Part shown: positions 8,240 to 15,388 of the stretch, piece after piece
Numbering within the stretch: position 1 is the stretch's first letter
How the letters are laid out: each line of letters begins with the position of its first letter
Assembly: GCA_022794255.1 (NCBI GenBank)
Contig: JAAWEL010000061.1
Location: 1-45,878, forward strand
Length of the DNA: 45,878 nucleotides
Origin: Lachnospiraceae bacterium
GTDB lineage: Bacteria; Bacillota; Clostridia; Lachnospirales; Lachnospiraceae
Direction of reading: 5' to 3'
Notes under the pieces: generated by a model
The model's database searches: none
What the model was told of the DNA's origin: nothing
The model's input: only the letters and a program-made list of their open reading frames with translations
Program-made: the position numbers and the translations under genes

Positions 8240-8932
8240 ATGCTGGGTATCATTGGAGCTATGGCGGAGGAAGTAGAACAGTTAAAGGCAGGAATGGATA
8301 ATCCGGAGATTGTTTCAGTGGCCGGGATGGATTTTTATAAGGGGAAGATAGGAAAAAAGGATACGGTAGTAGTCCGCTCCGGTGTGGGTAAGGTCAATGG
8401 GGCAGTGTGCGTACAGATTTTGGTGGATCGTTTTGGTGTGGACGGGATTGTAAATACAGGGATTGCAGGATCTTTGAAGGCGGAGATTAATATAGGGGAT
8501 TTGGTACTGGCCACAGACGCGGTTCAGCATGATGTGGATGCCACCCCGTTTTCTTATCCTGTGGGGCAGATTCCTCAGATGGAGGTTTTTGCCTTTAGGG
8601 CGGATGAAAGGCTGCGGAAGATGGCAGCAGAGTGCTGCGGGAAAGTAAATCCTGATATTGAGGTTCATGAGGGAAGAATTTTGACAGGAGACCAGTTTAT
8701 CTCCTCCAAAGAAAAGAAAGTGTGGCTCGCAGAGGTTTTTGGAGGTGCCTGCACAGAGATGGAGGGCGGAGCGATTGCTCAGGCGTCCTACTTAAATCAG
8801 GTGCCGTTTTTGATTGTCCGGGCTATTTCGGACAAGGCGGATGACAGCGCACAGATGGATTATGAGGAGTTTGAGCGGCTGGCGATTCTTCATAGTGTGA
8901 ATTTGACCAGGGCATTGATCGAAGCTTTTTAG
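8240..8932 (+). CDS. mtnN: 5'-methylthioadenosine/S-adenosylhomocysteine nucleosidase
   Basis: This 230-residue cytosolic enzyme removes adenine from methylthioadenosine and S-adenosylhomocysteine, recycling the methyl cycle and feeding AI-2 formation. Recognised motifs are GIIGAMAEEVEQL at the N-terminus, NTGIAGSL, TGDQFISS, EMEGGAIAQ (Glu175 binds ribose) and AISDKAD (catalytic Asp198). The length is normal. ATG 8240 sits 8 bases after GGAGG; the GTG one codon upstream is the alternative. It is a single-gene unit with its own promoter. Confidence 0.96.
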   Translation: MLGIIGAMAEEVEQLKAGMDNPEIVSVAGMDFYKGKIGKKDTVVVRSGVGKVNGAVCVQILVDRFGVDGIVNTGIAGSLKAEINIGDLVLATDAVQHDVDATPFSYPVGQIPQMEVFAFRADERLRKMAAECCGKVNPDIEVHEGRILTGDQFISSKEKKVWLAEVFGGACTEMEGGAIAQASYLNQVPFLIVRAISDKADDSAQMDYEEFERLAILHSVNLTRALIEAF

Positions 8933-9004
8933 GCTAAGAATCAAATATCAACTTCATAATCGAATTGAAACGAACTTTGACGAACGATTCTAGGCTCCCT
9001 GAAC

Positions 9005-9033
9005 TTTCCAAAATGAATTTGGACGGCTATAAT
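9005..9033 (+). promoter_or_regulatory. Promoter of the 354-residue membrane protein gene
   Basis: TTTCCA (9005-9010) and a perfect TATAAT (9028-9033) are separated by 17 bases, 44 bases before the chosen ATG. The A/T-rich region upstream (8935-9000) repeats the word CGAAC and may hold a regulatory site. Confidence 0.65.
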
Positions 9034-9076
9034 AGGCTTGTCTGAAAAATTCAGGAAAGAAAGGGGAGCTGTTTTT

Positions 9077-10141
9077 ATGCTGCAATTTTTAGAAACAGGA
9101 CAGGCACTCTATGTGCTGGCGGGTTTTTGCCTTCTGGGAATATTTACCAGGGTGATGACGAAAAACCTTTACAAAAGACTGATAAAAGAAAGTGGAAACA
9201 TAGCTACTACGAAAAATAAAAGCCTCAGGGATCTGAAGCAGAAAACGGAGAATACATATCGGATGAATCAGGGAATACCGGATGTCGGTGCGTGGCTGGA
9301 TCATCAATTGTGTGAGCTTCGGTTTCGGGGAATGACCCTGGCCGGATGGGGAAATGTGTCCATGCAGCTTACCTGGCTGTGTTTGCTTACCGGTGGGACG
9401 GCGGCATTTTTTTCTTATTGGTATCGGCTGGACACGATCTATGTGGTGATGTATGGGGGAGGATCGGTTCTTATGGCCATGCTGACTCTGCTGTTTGACA
9501 ATGGCATTGCAGGAGGTAAGAGGGAACTTTTGGAGGCATCTTTGCAGGACTATCTGGAAAATGTTTTGTGTCCGCGCCTGGCCCGTAGTATAGGAGAGGA
9601 TACGGTCTGGAGTGATGGGCCAGAGCCATCCAGAGGAAAAGTCAGAAATATTACCCGCCTGCCAGAGAGAAAAGGAAATGGAGATACGGATGCATTGATG
9701 GGAAATCTGTCAGCAGGCGCCCAGGGGGGAAGAAGGGGCGGGGAGAAGGCTGGTCAGGGTGAGAGAGCAGAACGGATGGGGGTAGAGCGCCCGGGGAACC
9801 GGGCAGGGATGGAGCGCATAGGGACAGAGCCAGCGGGAACTGATAGTATGGCAATGGAGCATACGGTTACAGAAACCGCAAATATGGAGCATATAGGGCC
9901 GGACCGTGTGGGAGATCGTATTGGAGGCCGGAAAAGGAGCGGGAAGAATGCAAGGCGTGAGGCAGCTGTGGCTGGGGAAGAATCCGGAGGAGTCAAGGAT
10001 GTGGATTATTTGAAACGGAGTCTGGAACAAATTGCAGCCAGCAGGGAAAAAGGAAAGGATGGTGACGAAAGCTGGTTAAAGGAGCTGGGACCAGATGAAG
10101 TTCAGCTGATCGGTGATATTATAAAGGAATATTTGGCGTAA
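9077..10141 (+). CDS. Membrane protein of unknown function with a charged repeat-rich tail
   Basis: I do not recognise this 354-residue protein. Hydrophobic segments lie at about 8-26, 95-115 and 120-141, so it should be a three-pass membrane protein. From about 195 to 310 the sequence is low-complexity and rich in Gly, Arg, Glu and Met, with loose repeats such as GMERIG, MAMEHT and NMEHIG; this part is probably disordered. The end (about 310-354) looks helical and acidic. ATG 9077 follows AAGGGGAG with good spacing; a TTG at 9038 overlaps the start of the transcript and is unlikely. It stands alone between its own promoter and a weak terminator. Confidence 0.65.
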   Translation: MLQFLETGQALYVLAGFCLLGIFTRVMTKNLYKRLIKESGNIATTKNKSLRDLKQKTENTYRMNQGIPDVGAWLDHQLCELRFRGMTLAGWGNVSMQLTWLCLLTGGTAAFFSYWYRLDTIYVVMYGGGSVLMAMLTLLFDNGIAGGKRELLEASLQDYLENVLCPRLARSIGEDTVWSDGPEPSRGKVRNITRLPERKGNGDTDALMGNLSAGAQGGRRGGEKAGQGERAERMGVERPGNRAGMERIGTEPAGTDSMAMEHTVTETANMEHIGPDRVGDRIGGRKRSGKNARREAAVAGEESGGVKDVDYLKRSLEQIAASREKGKDGDESWLKELGPDEVQLIGDIIKEYLA

Positions 10142-10145
10142 ATCT

Positions 10146-10168
10146 ATGCGGTTTTTGTCGCATTTTTC
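10146..10168 (+). terminator. Weak intrinsic terminator after the membrane protein gene
   Basis: ATGCG and CGCAT form a 5-bp stem around an 8-base loop, followed by five T. It starts 4 bases after the stop codon. The stem is short, so efficiency is doubtful. Confidence 0.5.
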
Positions 10169-10192
10169 TATAGATTGTGTTATATTGTATCT

Positions 10193-10284
10193 GTAAGTCC
10201 AGGATCAGGGCCCGTGAAGATTCAGAAAGAGGATAAAAAGATACATCAAAGGGCAGGTGTCGCCGGAAGATACCTGCCTTTTGT
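10193..10284 (+). ncRNA. Candidate small RNA of about 90 nt
   Basis: A possible extended -10 (TGT then TATATT, 10178-10186) with a poor -35 (TTGTCG at 10155, spacing 20) would start transcription near 10193, and a very strong terminator ends at about 10284. No plausible gene lies between, and the upstream gene has its own terminator, so a short stand-alone transcript is possible. I could not match it to 6S, SRP, tmRNA or RNase P RNA. The same DNA could simply be a second terminator region of the upstream gene. Confidence 0.35.
10252..10284 (+). terminator. Strong intrinsic terminator
   Basis: GGCAGGTGTC (10252-10261) pairs with GATACCTGCC (10269-10278) in a 10-bp stem with one G-T wobble and the 7-base loop GCCGGAA, followed by TTTTGT. 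It may end a small RNA or readthrough from the upstream gene. Confidence 0.85.
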
Positions 10285-10357
10285 AGTGAAATGGTTTTTA
10301 AAGGTAAGAGGAATGGGGATGAAGAACCGTATAATATTTTTTGACCCTGGGCAGTGC

Positions 10358-10624
10358 TTACTCCTCAATGATCTGAATTTCCAGATAATCAAAGGGAATC
10401 TGCTCAACAAAGCTGTCCTGGGTGAAACGGGTCTTGGACACCCGCTGAAATTCTGAGATGTTGGCATTCAGCCAGATGGGCTTGCTCAGGTCGAGCTCAT
10501 AGCAGATATCTTCTAAGGCCTGAAAGACCATGGCAGTGCGAGACAGGCTGTAATCCGTAATACAGCTCACAGTGTCCTGGAGCATACGGTTGTCTTTCCA
10601 GATTTTTCCCCACATACGAAACAT
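10358..10624 (-). CDS. Small conserved-looking hypothetical protein
   Basis: This 88-residue protein starts MFRMWGKIWKDNRM on the minus strand. The ATG lies after GGAGGG with correct spacing, and a near-consensus promoter sits upstream, so it is a real gene. It has no membrane segment. The composition (Trp- and Phe-rich N-terminus, central helix with ALEDICYELD, acidic C-terminus EIQIIEE) suggests a compact cytosolic protein. I recall similar short proteins in other Lachnospiraceae but know no function. It is divergent from the coiled-coil protein at 10810. Confidence 0.75.
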   Translation of the reverse strand: MFRMWGKIWKDNRMLQDTVSCITDYSLSRTAMVFQALEDICYELDLSKPIWLNANISEFQRVSKTRFTQDSFVEQIPFDYLEIQIIEE

Positions 10625-10683
10625 AATTATCCCTCCGTTTTTGTGTTTGAGAGAATCGGATGGCATCTCTGCCGGATTAAAAA

Positions 10684-10712
10684 AGTATAATCGATTTTTC
10701 TGTTCGTGTAAA
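10684..10712 (-). promoter_or_regulatory. Sigma-A promoter of the 88-residue protein gene
   Basis: On the minus strand, TTTACA (10712-10707) and TATACT (10689-10684) are separated by exactly 17 bases. Each hexamer differs from consensus at one position. Confidence 0.8.
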
Positions 10713-10723
10713 GGGATTCTTTT

Positions 10724-10763
10724 GAATACAAGCCTTGTGGGAGGATGTATTCTGTAGTAAACT
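10724..10763 (+). promoter_or_regulatory. Inverted repeat and possible promoter between divergent genes
   Basis: GAATACA (10724-10730) and TGTATTC (10746-10752) form a perfect 7-bp inverted repeat. It overlaps a possible promoter for the coiled-coil gene, TTGTGG (10735-10740), 17 bases, TAAACT (10758-10763). It lies just upstream of the divergent promoter and could be an operator for either gene. Confidence 0.4.
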
Positions 10764-10809
10764 AATGGTAAAGCGAGAATAGCTATATTTGCAAAGGAGG
10801 ACCGGATAT

Positions 10810-11919
10810 ATGGCGCAGACCAAGGAGGAATGCCTGGTGTTTCTCAATGAGGCAAGAGATGCTCTGGATGAACTTTCCCTGTTGGAAGAACAGGAGAAGC
10901 AGCTGAGCCAGGAGGAAACGCGGCTGGAGGAATGCCTGGAGGCAGAAAAAAAGCTGATGGAAGATACGATCCAAAAGACAATAAAGACACGGCGGGAGGA
11001 GATCCGGGCCACCTACGAAAAGGAGATGGATAAAGCCCAAAGCCAGCTCAAAAAGATGCGGAGTAAGCGGGAAAAAGCGAAGAATGAAGGGATAAAGGGA
11101 CGAATTTTAGAAGAGACAAGACCATTTATGGAGGAGATCCGGGAGCTTAAAATGCAGATGAAGGGTCTCATTCGGCAGAATCATGTGCCTGGGTATTGCC
11201 AGAGTGCATTGTATTATGGTCTCTATTTTCCCCGACATTTGAAGGAATATATGATGCTTATTTTGTATGTGCTTATTTTTTTCCTGATGATTCCCTGGGG
11301 AGTGTATTTGCTGATACCAGAGAGAAAGCCTCTTTATTTGACAGTGGTCTATTTTGTTGATATTCTGGTGGTGGGCGGTGGCTATTTGGCAATCGGGAAC
11401 CGGACAAAGATGCTGTATATGGAGACATTGCGGGAGGGGAGAAAGTATCAGGATCAGATATGGGAAAACAAGAAAAAAATTAAAAAGACTACTTCGGCGA
11501 TTCGCAGAGACCGGAATGAATCTCTGTATAATCTGGAAAAATTCGATGATGAGATAGCAAGACTGCAGCAGGAGCTGAGCGATGTGGCGTCTAAGCAAAA
11601 AGATGCACTAAATGCTTTTGAGACAGTCACAAAAAATATTTTGACAGATGAGATTGAGCATAATCATAAAGAAAAGCTGGATCATCTGCAGGAAAAGTAT
11701 CAGCAGGTATCCGCTGAGCTTCGGTCTGTCATGCAGCAGATGAAGGAAAAAAGGATGCATGTGACAGGGTGCTACGGGACTTATCTTGGGCAGGAGTTTA
11801 TGGATGCCCAGAAGATTGTGCAGCTGTCGGAGCTTGTGCGGGAGGGCCGGGCATCGAATGTAAGTGAGGCTATTTCTGTGTATAAGGCCCAGGGGCAGAA
11901 GAATCAGGGGGCCAGATAG
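10810..11919 (+). CDS. Coiled-coil protein with a two-helix membrane hairpin, unknown function
   Basis: This 369-residue protein has a symmetric plan. A long Glu/Lys/Arg-rich coiled coil (about 12-125) is followed by two membrane helices (about 148-168 and 175-195), then a second coiled coil (about 205-340). Both coils would therefore lie on the same side, probably the cytoplasm. No enzymatic motif is seen. ATG 10810 follows AAAGGAGG with good spacing. The shape suggests a scaffold, tether or membrane-shaping protein, which is inference from topology only. The next gene is the sporulation gene yyaC, but a separate promoter lies between them. Confidence 0.75.
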   Translation: MAQTKEECLVFLNEARDALDELSLLEEQEKQLSQEETRLEECLEAEKKLMEDTIQKTIKTRREEIRATYEKEMDKAQSQLKKMRSKREKAKNEGIKGRILEETRPFMEEIRELKMQMKGLIRQNHVPGYCQSALYYGLYFPRHLKEYMMLILYVLIFFLMIPWGVYLLIPERKPLYLTVVYFVDILVVGGGYLAIGNRTKMLYMETLREGRKYQDQIWENKKKIKKTTSAIRRDRNESLYNLEKFDDEIARLQQELSDVASKQKDALNAFETVTKNILTDEIEHNHKEKLDHLQEKYQQVSAELRSVMQQMKEKRMHVTGCYGTYLGQEFMDAQKIVQLSELVREGRASNVSEAISVYKAQGQKNQGAR

Positions 11920-11966
11920 ATGGAAAGATTCAGATATAGCAGAGGATTTCTTTCGGATTATAGTTA

Positions 11967-11996
11967 GTATAAAATCTCTGCCGGGTGCTTATAATA
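11967..11996 (+). promoter_or_regulatory. Possible forespore (sigma-F/G-type) promoter of yyaC
   Basis: GTATA (11967-11971), an 18-base spacer and TATAATA (11990-11996) resemble the sigma-G pattern GHATR-18-CATNHTA except for the first base of the -10. An imperfect inverted repeat (11939-11949 with 11972-11981) overlaps the spacer. A sigma-A reading of the same -10 lacks a good -35. Confidence 0.4.
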
Positions 11997-12027
11997 GGAA
12001 TAACAAAACGAGTACAGGCAGGGCAGC

Positions 12028-12627
12028 ATGAAAACAGGTTGGTACAGAAAATGGAAGATGGGCCGGAAAATCTATTATTTTGATTCCGAGAGAAGCTTTG
12101 AGACCGAAGCATTTGCCCGGACACTCCATGAGATGATTGGAGAAATAATGGAAGAGGAGGGGAAAAGAGGAATACTGGTGCTGTGCATTGGTACAGACCG
12201 TTCCACAGGAGACAGCTTAGGACCATTGACCGGATATAAATTGAAAGAGCAGCGGGTGCGCAGGATTAAGATATTGGGAACTTTGGAACGACCGGTTCAT
12301 GCCATGAATCTGGAACAGTATATGGCGAAGATCCGGATGCAGTATGCCAATTATGTGGTGGTGGCTGTAGATGCTTCTGTGGGAAACCAGGACCATGTGG
12401 GTTGCATCACCCTGGGAAGAGGGGCACTAAGGCCGGGACTTGGGGTGTGTAAGGATCTGCAGGCAGTGGGAGATATTTTCATCACCGGTATAGTGGGCGG
12501 GTATGGAAATTATGATCCTCTTATGCTGCAGAGTGTGCGGTTGTCGGTGGTCATGAAAATGGCGGATTATATCTGCGAAAGTGTATTTCTTGTCGAACAA
12601 TTTTTGGAGAGAGCGGCTTTGGTTTGA
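12028..12627 (+). CDS. yyaC: Spore protease YyaC-like protein (DUF1256)
   Basis: This 199-residue protein belongs to the DUF1256/YyaC family, relatives of the germination protease GPR found in spore formers. The family signature CIGTDRSTGDSLGP (about 54-67) is intact, followed by VDASVGNQD (about 115-123) and TGIVGGYGN near 150. It should be a soluble forespore protein; its substrate is not established. The ribosome binding site at ATG 12028 is weak and ATG 12055 is an alternative start. Its presence, with cwlD, indicates a spore-forming host. Confidence 0.88.
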   Translation: MKTGWYRKWKMGRKIYYFDSERSFETEAFARTLHEMIGEIMEEEGKRGILVLCIGTDRSTGDSLGPLTGYKLKEQRVRRIKILGTLERPVHAMNLEQYMAKIRMQYANYVVVAVDASVGNQDHVGCITLGRGALRPGLGVCKDLQAVGDIFITGIVGGYGNYDPLMLQSVRLSVVMKMADYICESVFLVEQFLERAALV

Positions 12628-12686
12628 CAAAATCAGCACCTTGGATGTGTTATGATTGGTCCGTATATTAATTAGGAAATCATAAC
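12624..12686 (+). promoter_or_regulatory. Promoter and 9-bp inverted repeat before the LysM gene
   Basis: TTGACA (12624-12629, overlapping the yyaC stop) is followed after 18 bases by TGTTAT (12648-12653); the -10 is only moderate. GTTATGATT (12649-12657) and AATCATAAC (12678-12686) form a perfect inverted repeat with a 20-base spacer that starts at the -10 and ends 4 bases before the ribosome binding site. It could be an operator or an mRNA stem. Confidence 0.55.
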
Positions 12687-12700
12687 AGAGGGGTGAGAAT

Positions 12701-14008
12701 ATGGGAGAATTTTATGCTCCGTATCCAAAGCTGCCGAAAAATATCCGGCAGATAGGGGAGCGGGATTTGAATGTGAAATTATATGTGGAGGATTATGTTA
12801 ATACATATCTGAAACGTTTGTATCCGGCCGGTGGACAAGATCTGCGGGTCGGCCTTTTGCTGGGGGAGGCAAAGAGCCAGGAAGGGATGCCCTATCTCTT
12901 TGCTGACGGGGCCCTGGAAATGGAGAATGTGGTTCGGGACGGGGAGCAGGTGGAATTTACAGAGGAGGCTTGGGAGAAGGCATATCGTGGCATTGATCAG
13001 ATGTTTCCCAAAAGGACGGTGCTGGGGTGGTTTGTGTGTAGCGGACCAGATAAAAACCTGAGTCCGCTAAATTACTGGAAACAGCACAGCAAATATTTTC
13101 CTGAAAAAAATCAGCTGATGTATTTAAATTGTGGCCTGGATGGTGACGAGTCTGTGTATGTGGCGTCAGAGGATGGTTTTTACCGCCTGCGGGGATATAG
13201 CATTTATTATGAAAGAAATCAGATGATGCAGGATTATATGGTGTCCCGCAAGGAAGCCCGCCGCGTGGAATCCGGAACAAGAGATGGGGTGATCCATGAT
13301 TTCCGGCAAAAGATGGAAGAGAACAAGGAGGAGGCCCGCCGGCGGCGGTCTGCTCTTGGTGGGCTTCAAACGGCGTGCGGTGTACTGTCTGTTTTAGTGC
13401 TGGCCTGTGGTGTCACTCTGTTTAACAATTATCACCGGATGAGGCAGATGGAATCGGTGATCGCGTCAGCGTTGCCGGAGGGAATGGAAAAAGGGTGGTC
13501 AGACCTGATTGGAGGAGGCAAGGAGACAGCGCCGGATGAAGACACGCTGTTTGAGGATATTCCTGGTGAGGTATATCCCACCCGGGAGAATATTGTGATT
13601 GAGCCAGAAAGCATGGCCTTTGGGGATAGCCTGGCAGAGACGAACGGACAGGCCGGGGGAGAAAGTCAGGAAACTGCTCAATCTTTAACCCAGGATCCCA
13701 GTGAGGGACAAAACCCAGGTCAGACCCAGGAGCCGGGACAGAAGGTAAGTCAGCCGGAAAATACGAATCAGCCGGCTCCGGTTTCAGAAGAGGAGGGGGA
13801 AGAAGTCGGTGCCCTGGCGCCTGAACCTGTATCCATACCGGACAATGCAGTGGTTCATACAGTCCAGGACGGGGAGACCCTTTATGGAATTTGCCTGGAG
13901 TATTATCACAGTGTAAATAATCTGCCTCAGATTTGTCAGTGGAATAATCTGCCGGATGAAAACCATTTGTCAGTAGGCCAGAAGCTGTATATGCCGCCTG
14001 CAGAATAA
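12701..14008 (+). CDS. Single-pass protein with MPN/JAMM-like cytoplasmic domain and extracellular LysM domain
   Basis: This 435-residue protein has three parts. Residues about 25-170 follow the layout of an MPN/JAMM domain: VGLLLGEA, a central helix, then VLGWF, LSPLNYWKQHSKYF and YLNCGLDGDESVYV. The position of the catalytic His-x-His reads FVCSG, so it would be inactive as a metalloprotease. An arginine-rich stretch (about 213-216) precedes a membrane helix at 220-241, placing the N-terminus inside. A Gln/Glu/Pro-rich linker leads to one LysM domain (about 386-433, HTVQDGETLYGIC), which binds peptidoglycan. The ribosome binding site GAGGGGTG is good. LysM and topology are clear; the MPN call rests on pattern reading. 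Confidence 0.82.
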   Translation: MGEFYAPYPKLPKNIRQIGERDLNVKLYVEDYVNTYLKRLYPAGGQDLRVGLLLGEAKSQEGMPYLFADGALEMENVVRDGEQVEFTEEAWEKAYRGIDQMFPKRTVLGWFVCSGPDKNLSPLNYWKQHSKYFPEKNQLMYLNCGLDGDESVYVASEDGFYRLRGYSIYYERNQMMQDYMVSRKEARRVESGTRDGVIHDFRQKMEENKEEARRRRSALGGLQTACGVLSVLVLACGVTLFNNYHRMRQMESVIASALPEGMEKGWSDLIGGGKETAPDEDTLFEDIPGEVYPTRENIVIEPESMAFGDSLAETNGQAGGESQETAQSLTQDPSEGQNPGQTQEPGQKVSQPENTNQPAPVSEEEGEEVGALAPEPVSIPDNAVVHTVQDGETLYGICLEYYHSVNNLPQICQWNNLPDENHLSVGQKLYMPPAE

Positions 14009-14027
14009 ATGCATTTTCCAAAATCCT

Positions 14028-14056
14028 TTGACCCTGCGGAGAAAATGATGTATACT
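14028..14056 (+). promoter_or_regulatory. Sigma-A promoter of the DUF5711 gene
   Basis: TTGACC (14028-14033), 17 bases, TATACT (14051-14056). It lies just after the LysM gene and fixes the translation start of the next gene downstream of about 14063. Confidence 0.82.
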
Positions 14057-14089
14057 AAAAGTCAATATTCACATGCAGGAGATAAGACC

Positions 14090-15358
14090 ATGGGTGATAT
14101 AAGCTCCATGAGCAGGGAGAGCAGAAAGCAGAAGCTTCGCAGCCAAATGATCACTCCAGATAGAGAATATCCGCCTCCCAGAAGCCGGGTGGAGGAGGAA
14201 AAGCTGTTTACAGCTCGCCAGAAAAAGCGCCGCAGGCATATGATTTTGGCTATGGCAATGTTGGCTCTGATTCTTTTTGGTGCAGTGGGCTGGTTTTATT
14301 ATCAACAAATTTTTCGGTATACCAGCTATGAGACGATTCGGAAGATTTCCCTCAATGAGGGAAGCTTAGTAGGATACGAGACATTTGGCAGTAATGTGCT
14401 TAAATATACCCGGGATGGGGCGTCTTATATAGATGACCGGGGCGGGAATGTCTGGACGGAAAGCTATGAGATGAAAATGCCGATTGTAGCAGTCAACGGA
14501 GATTTTGCGGCTATCGGTGATCAGCAGGGAAACAATATCATTATTTTTAACAAGGACGGAAAAGTGGGACAGGCCACCACGATTCTTCCTATAACAAGGA
14601 TTGCAGTATCCGGACTGGGAATGGTGGCAGTGCTTTTGGAGGATTCAACCTCCAGCTATATTTATTTTTTCCGCAAGGACGGAGGGCAGCTGAAGATCAA
14701 TGTAAGGACAAATATGTCCGGGGATGGATATCCTTTGGATATATGTCTCTCCAGGGACGGGACCCAGATGATGTGCTCCTACATTTACCTGGAAGGAGGA
14801 GAGGCCAAAAACCGGGTGGTTTTTTATGATTTTTCCGAGATAGGCAAAAATGTGCCAACTCGTGTGGTGGGAGGGTTTGACGATCCCTTTTCCAATGCGA
14901 TTGTACCTCGGGTTGTATACCTGAAGGAACCTTTTTCCTGTGCCTTTGGAAGTAATGGGCCGGTGTTTTTTTCTTCTCAGAATCTGGCAAAGCCTCAGCT
15001 TTTAAAGGAATCCTCCATGGCTGAGGAAAGAATAGCAGGAACATTTCATTCAGATGAGTATGTTGCAGTGATTGTGTGGGATACTAACGGGGAACATGAA
15101 AAGCGCCTGGAGGTGTTCCGGGCAGACGGAAGTCACGTGCTGAGTCAGGGATTTACCTATGATTATATTCACGCGGATATTGACGGAGAACTGATATTTC
15201 TGTATAATGATAACTCGTGTAAGGTATTTAATATGGCAGGGGTGGAAAAGCTAGATACTACTTTTGATTTTGCAGTGACAAAGATCCGCAGGGGACGGAT
15301 GCCCAATACGCTGTTGATCATGGGCCCTCAGGAGATGCGGGAGATTAAACTAAGGTAA
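14090..15358 (+). CDS. DUF5711 family single-pass membrane protein
   Basis: This 422-residue protein has a basic N-terminus (KKRRRH), one membrane helix (about 50-72) and a large external domain of short beta strands with repeated blade-like patterns (for example SYIDDRGGNVWTESYEMKMP and AAIGDQQGNNIIIFNKDG), suggesting a beta-propeller. This matches my recollection of DUF5711, a Firmicutes family without known function. ATG 14090 follows AGGAG; earlier ATGs overlap or precede the promoter. It lies 30 bases before transketolase and is probably co-transcribed with it, although no functional link is evident. Confidence 0.75.
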   Translation: MGDISSMSRESRKQKLRSQMITPDREYPPPRSRVEEEKLFTARQKKRRRHMILAMAMLALILFGAVGWFYYQQIFRYTSYETIRKISLNEGSLVGYETFGSNVLKYTRDGASYIDDRGGNVWTESYEMKMPIVAVNGDFAAIGDQQGNNIIIFNKDGKVGQATTILPITRIAVSGLGMVAVLLEDSTSSYIYFFRKDGGQLKINVRTNMSGDGYPLDICLSRDGTQMMCSYIYLEGGEAKNRVVFYDFSEIGKNVPTRVVGGFDDPFSNAIVPRVVYLKEPFSCAFGSNGPVFFSSQNLAKPQLLKESSMAEERIAGTFHSDEYVAVIVWDTNGEHEKRLEVFRADGSHVLSQGFTYDYIHADIDGELIFLYNDNSCKVFNMAGVEKLDTTFDFAVTKIRRGRMPNTLLIMGPQEMREIKLR

Positions 15359-15388
15359 CTTTACATACAGAACATGAGGAGGATACCA

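Noticed and set aside
9650..9960. Tandem DNA repeat or CRISPR-like array
   Set aside because: The repetition is only in loosely similar short peptide words within an open frame; there are no regular spacers or identical DNA repeats.
10193..10284. SRP RNA (the GGAAG loop suggested it)
   Set aside because: The loop context and the flanking stem do not match helix 8 of bacterial SRP RNA, and the hairpin ends in a T-run like a terminator.
10175..10456. 93-codon frame on the plus strand
   Set aside because: It runs through the strong terminator at 10252-10284 and into the opposite strand of the 88-residue gene, without a ribosome binding site.
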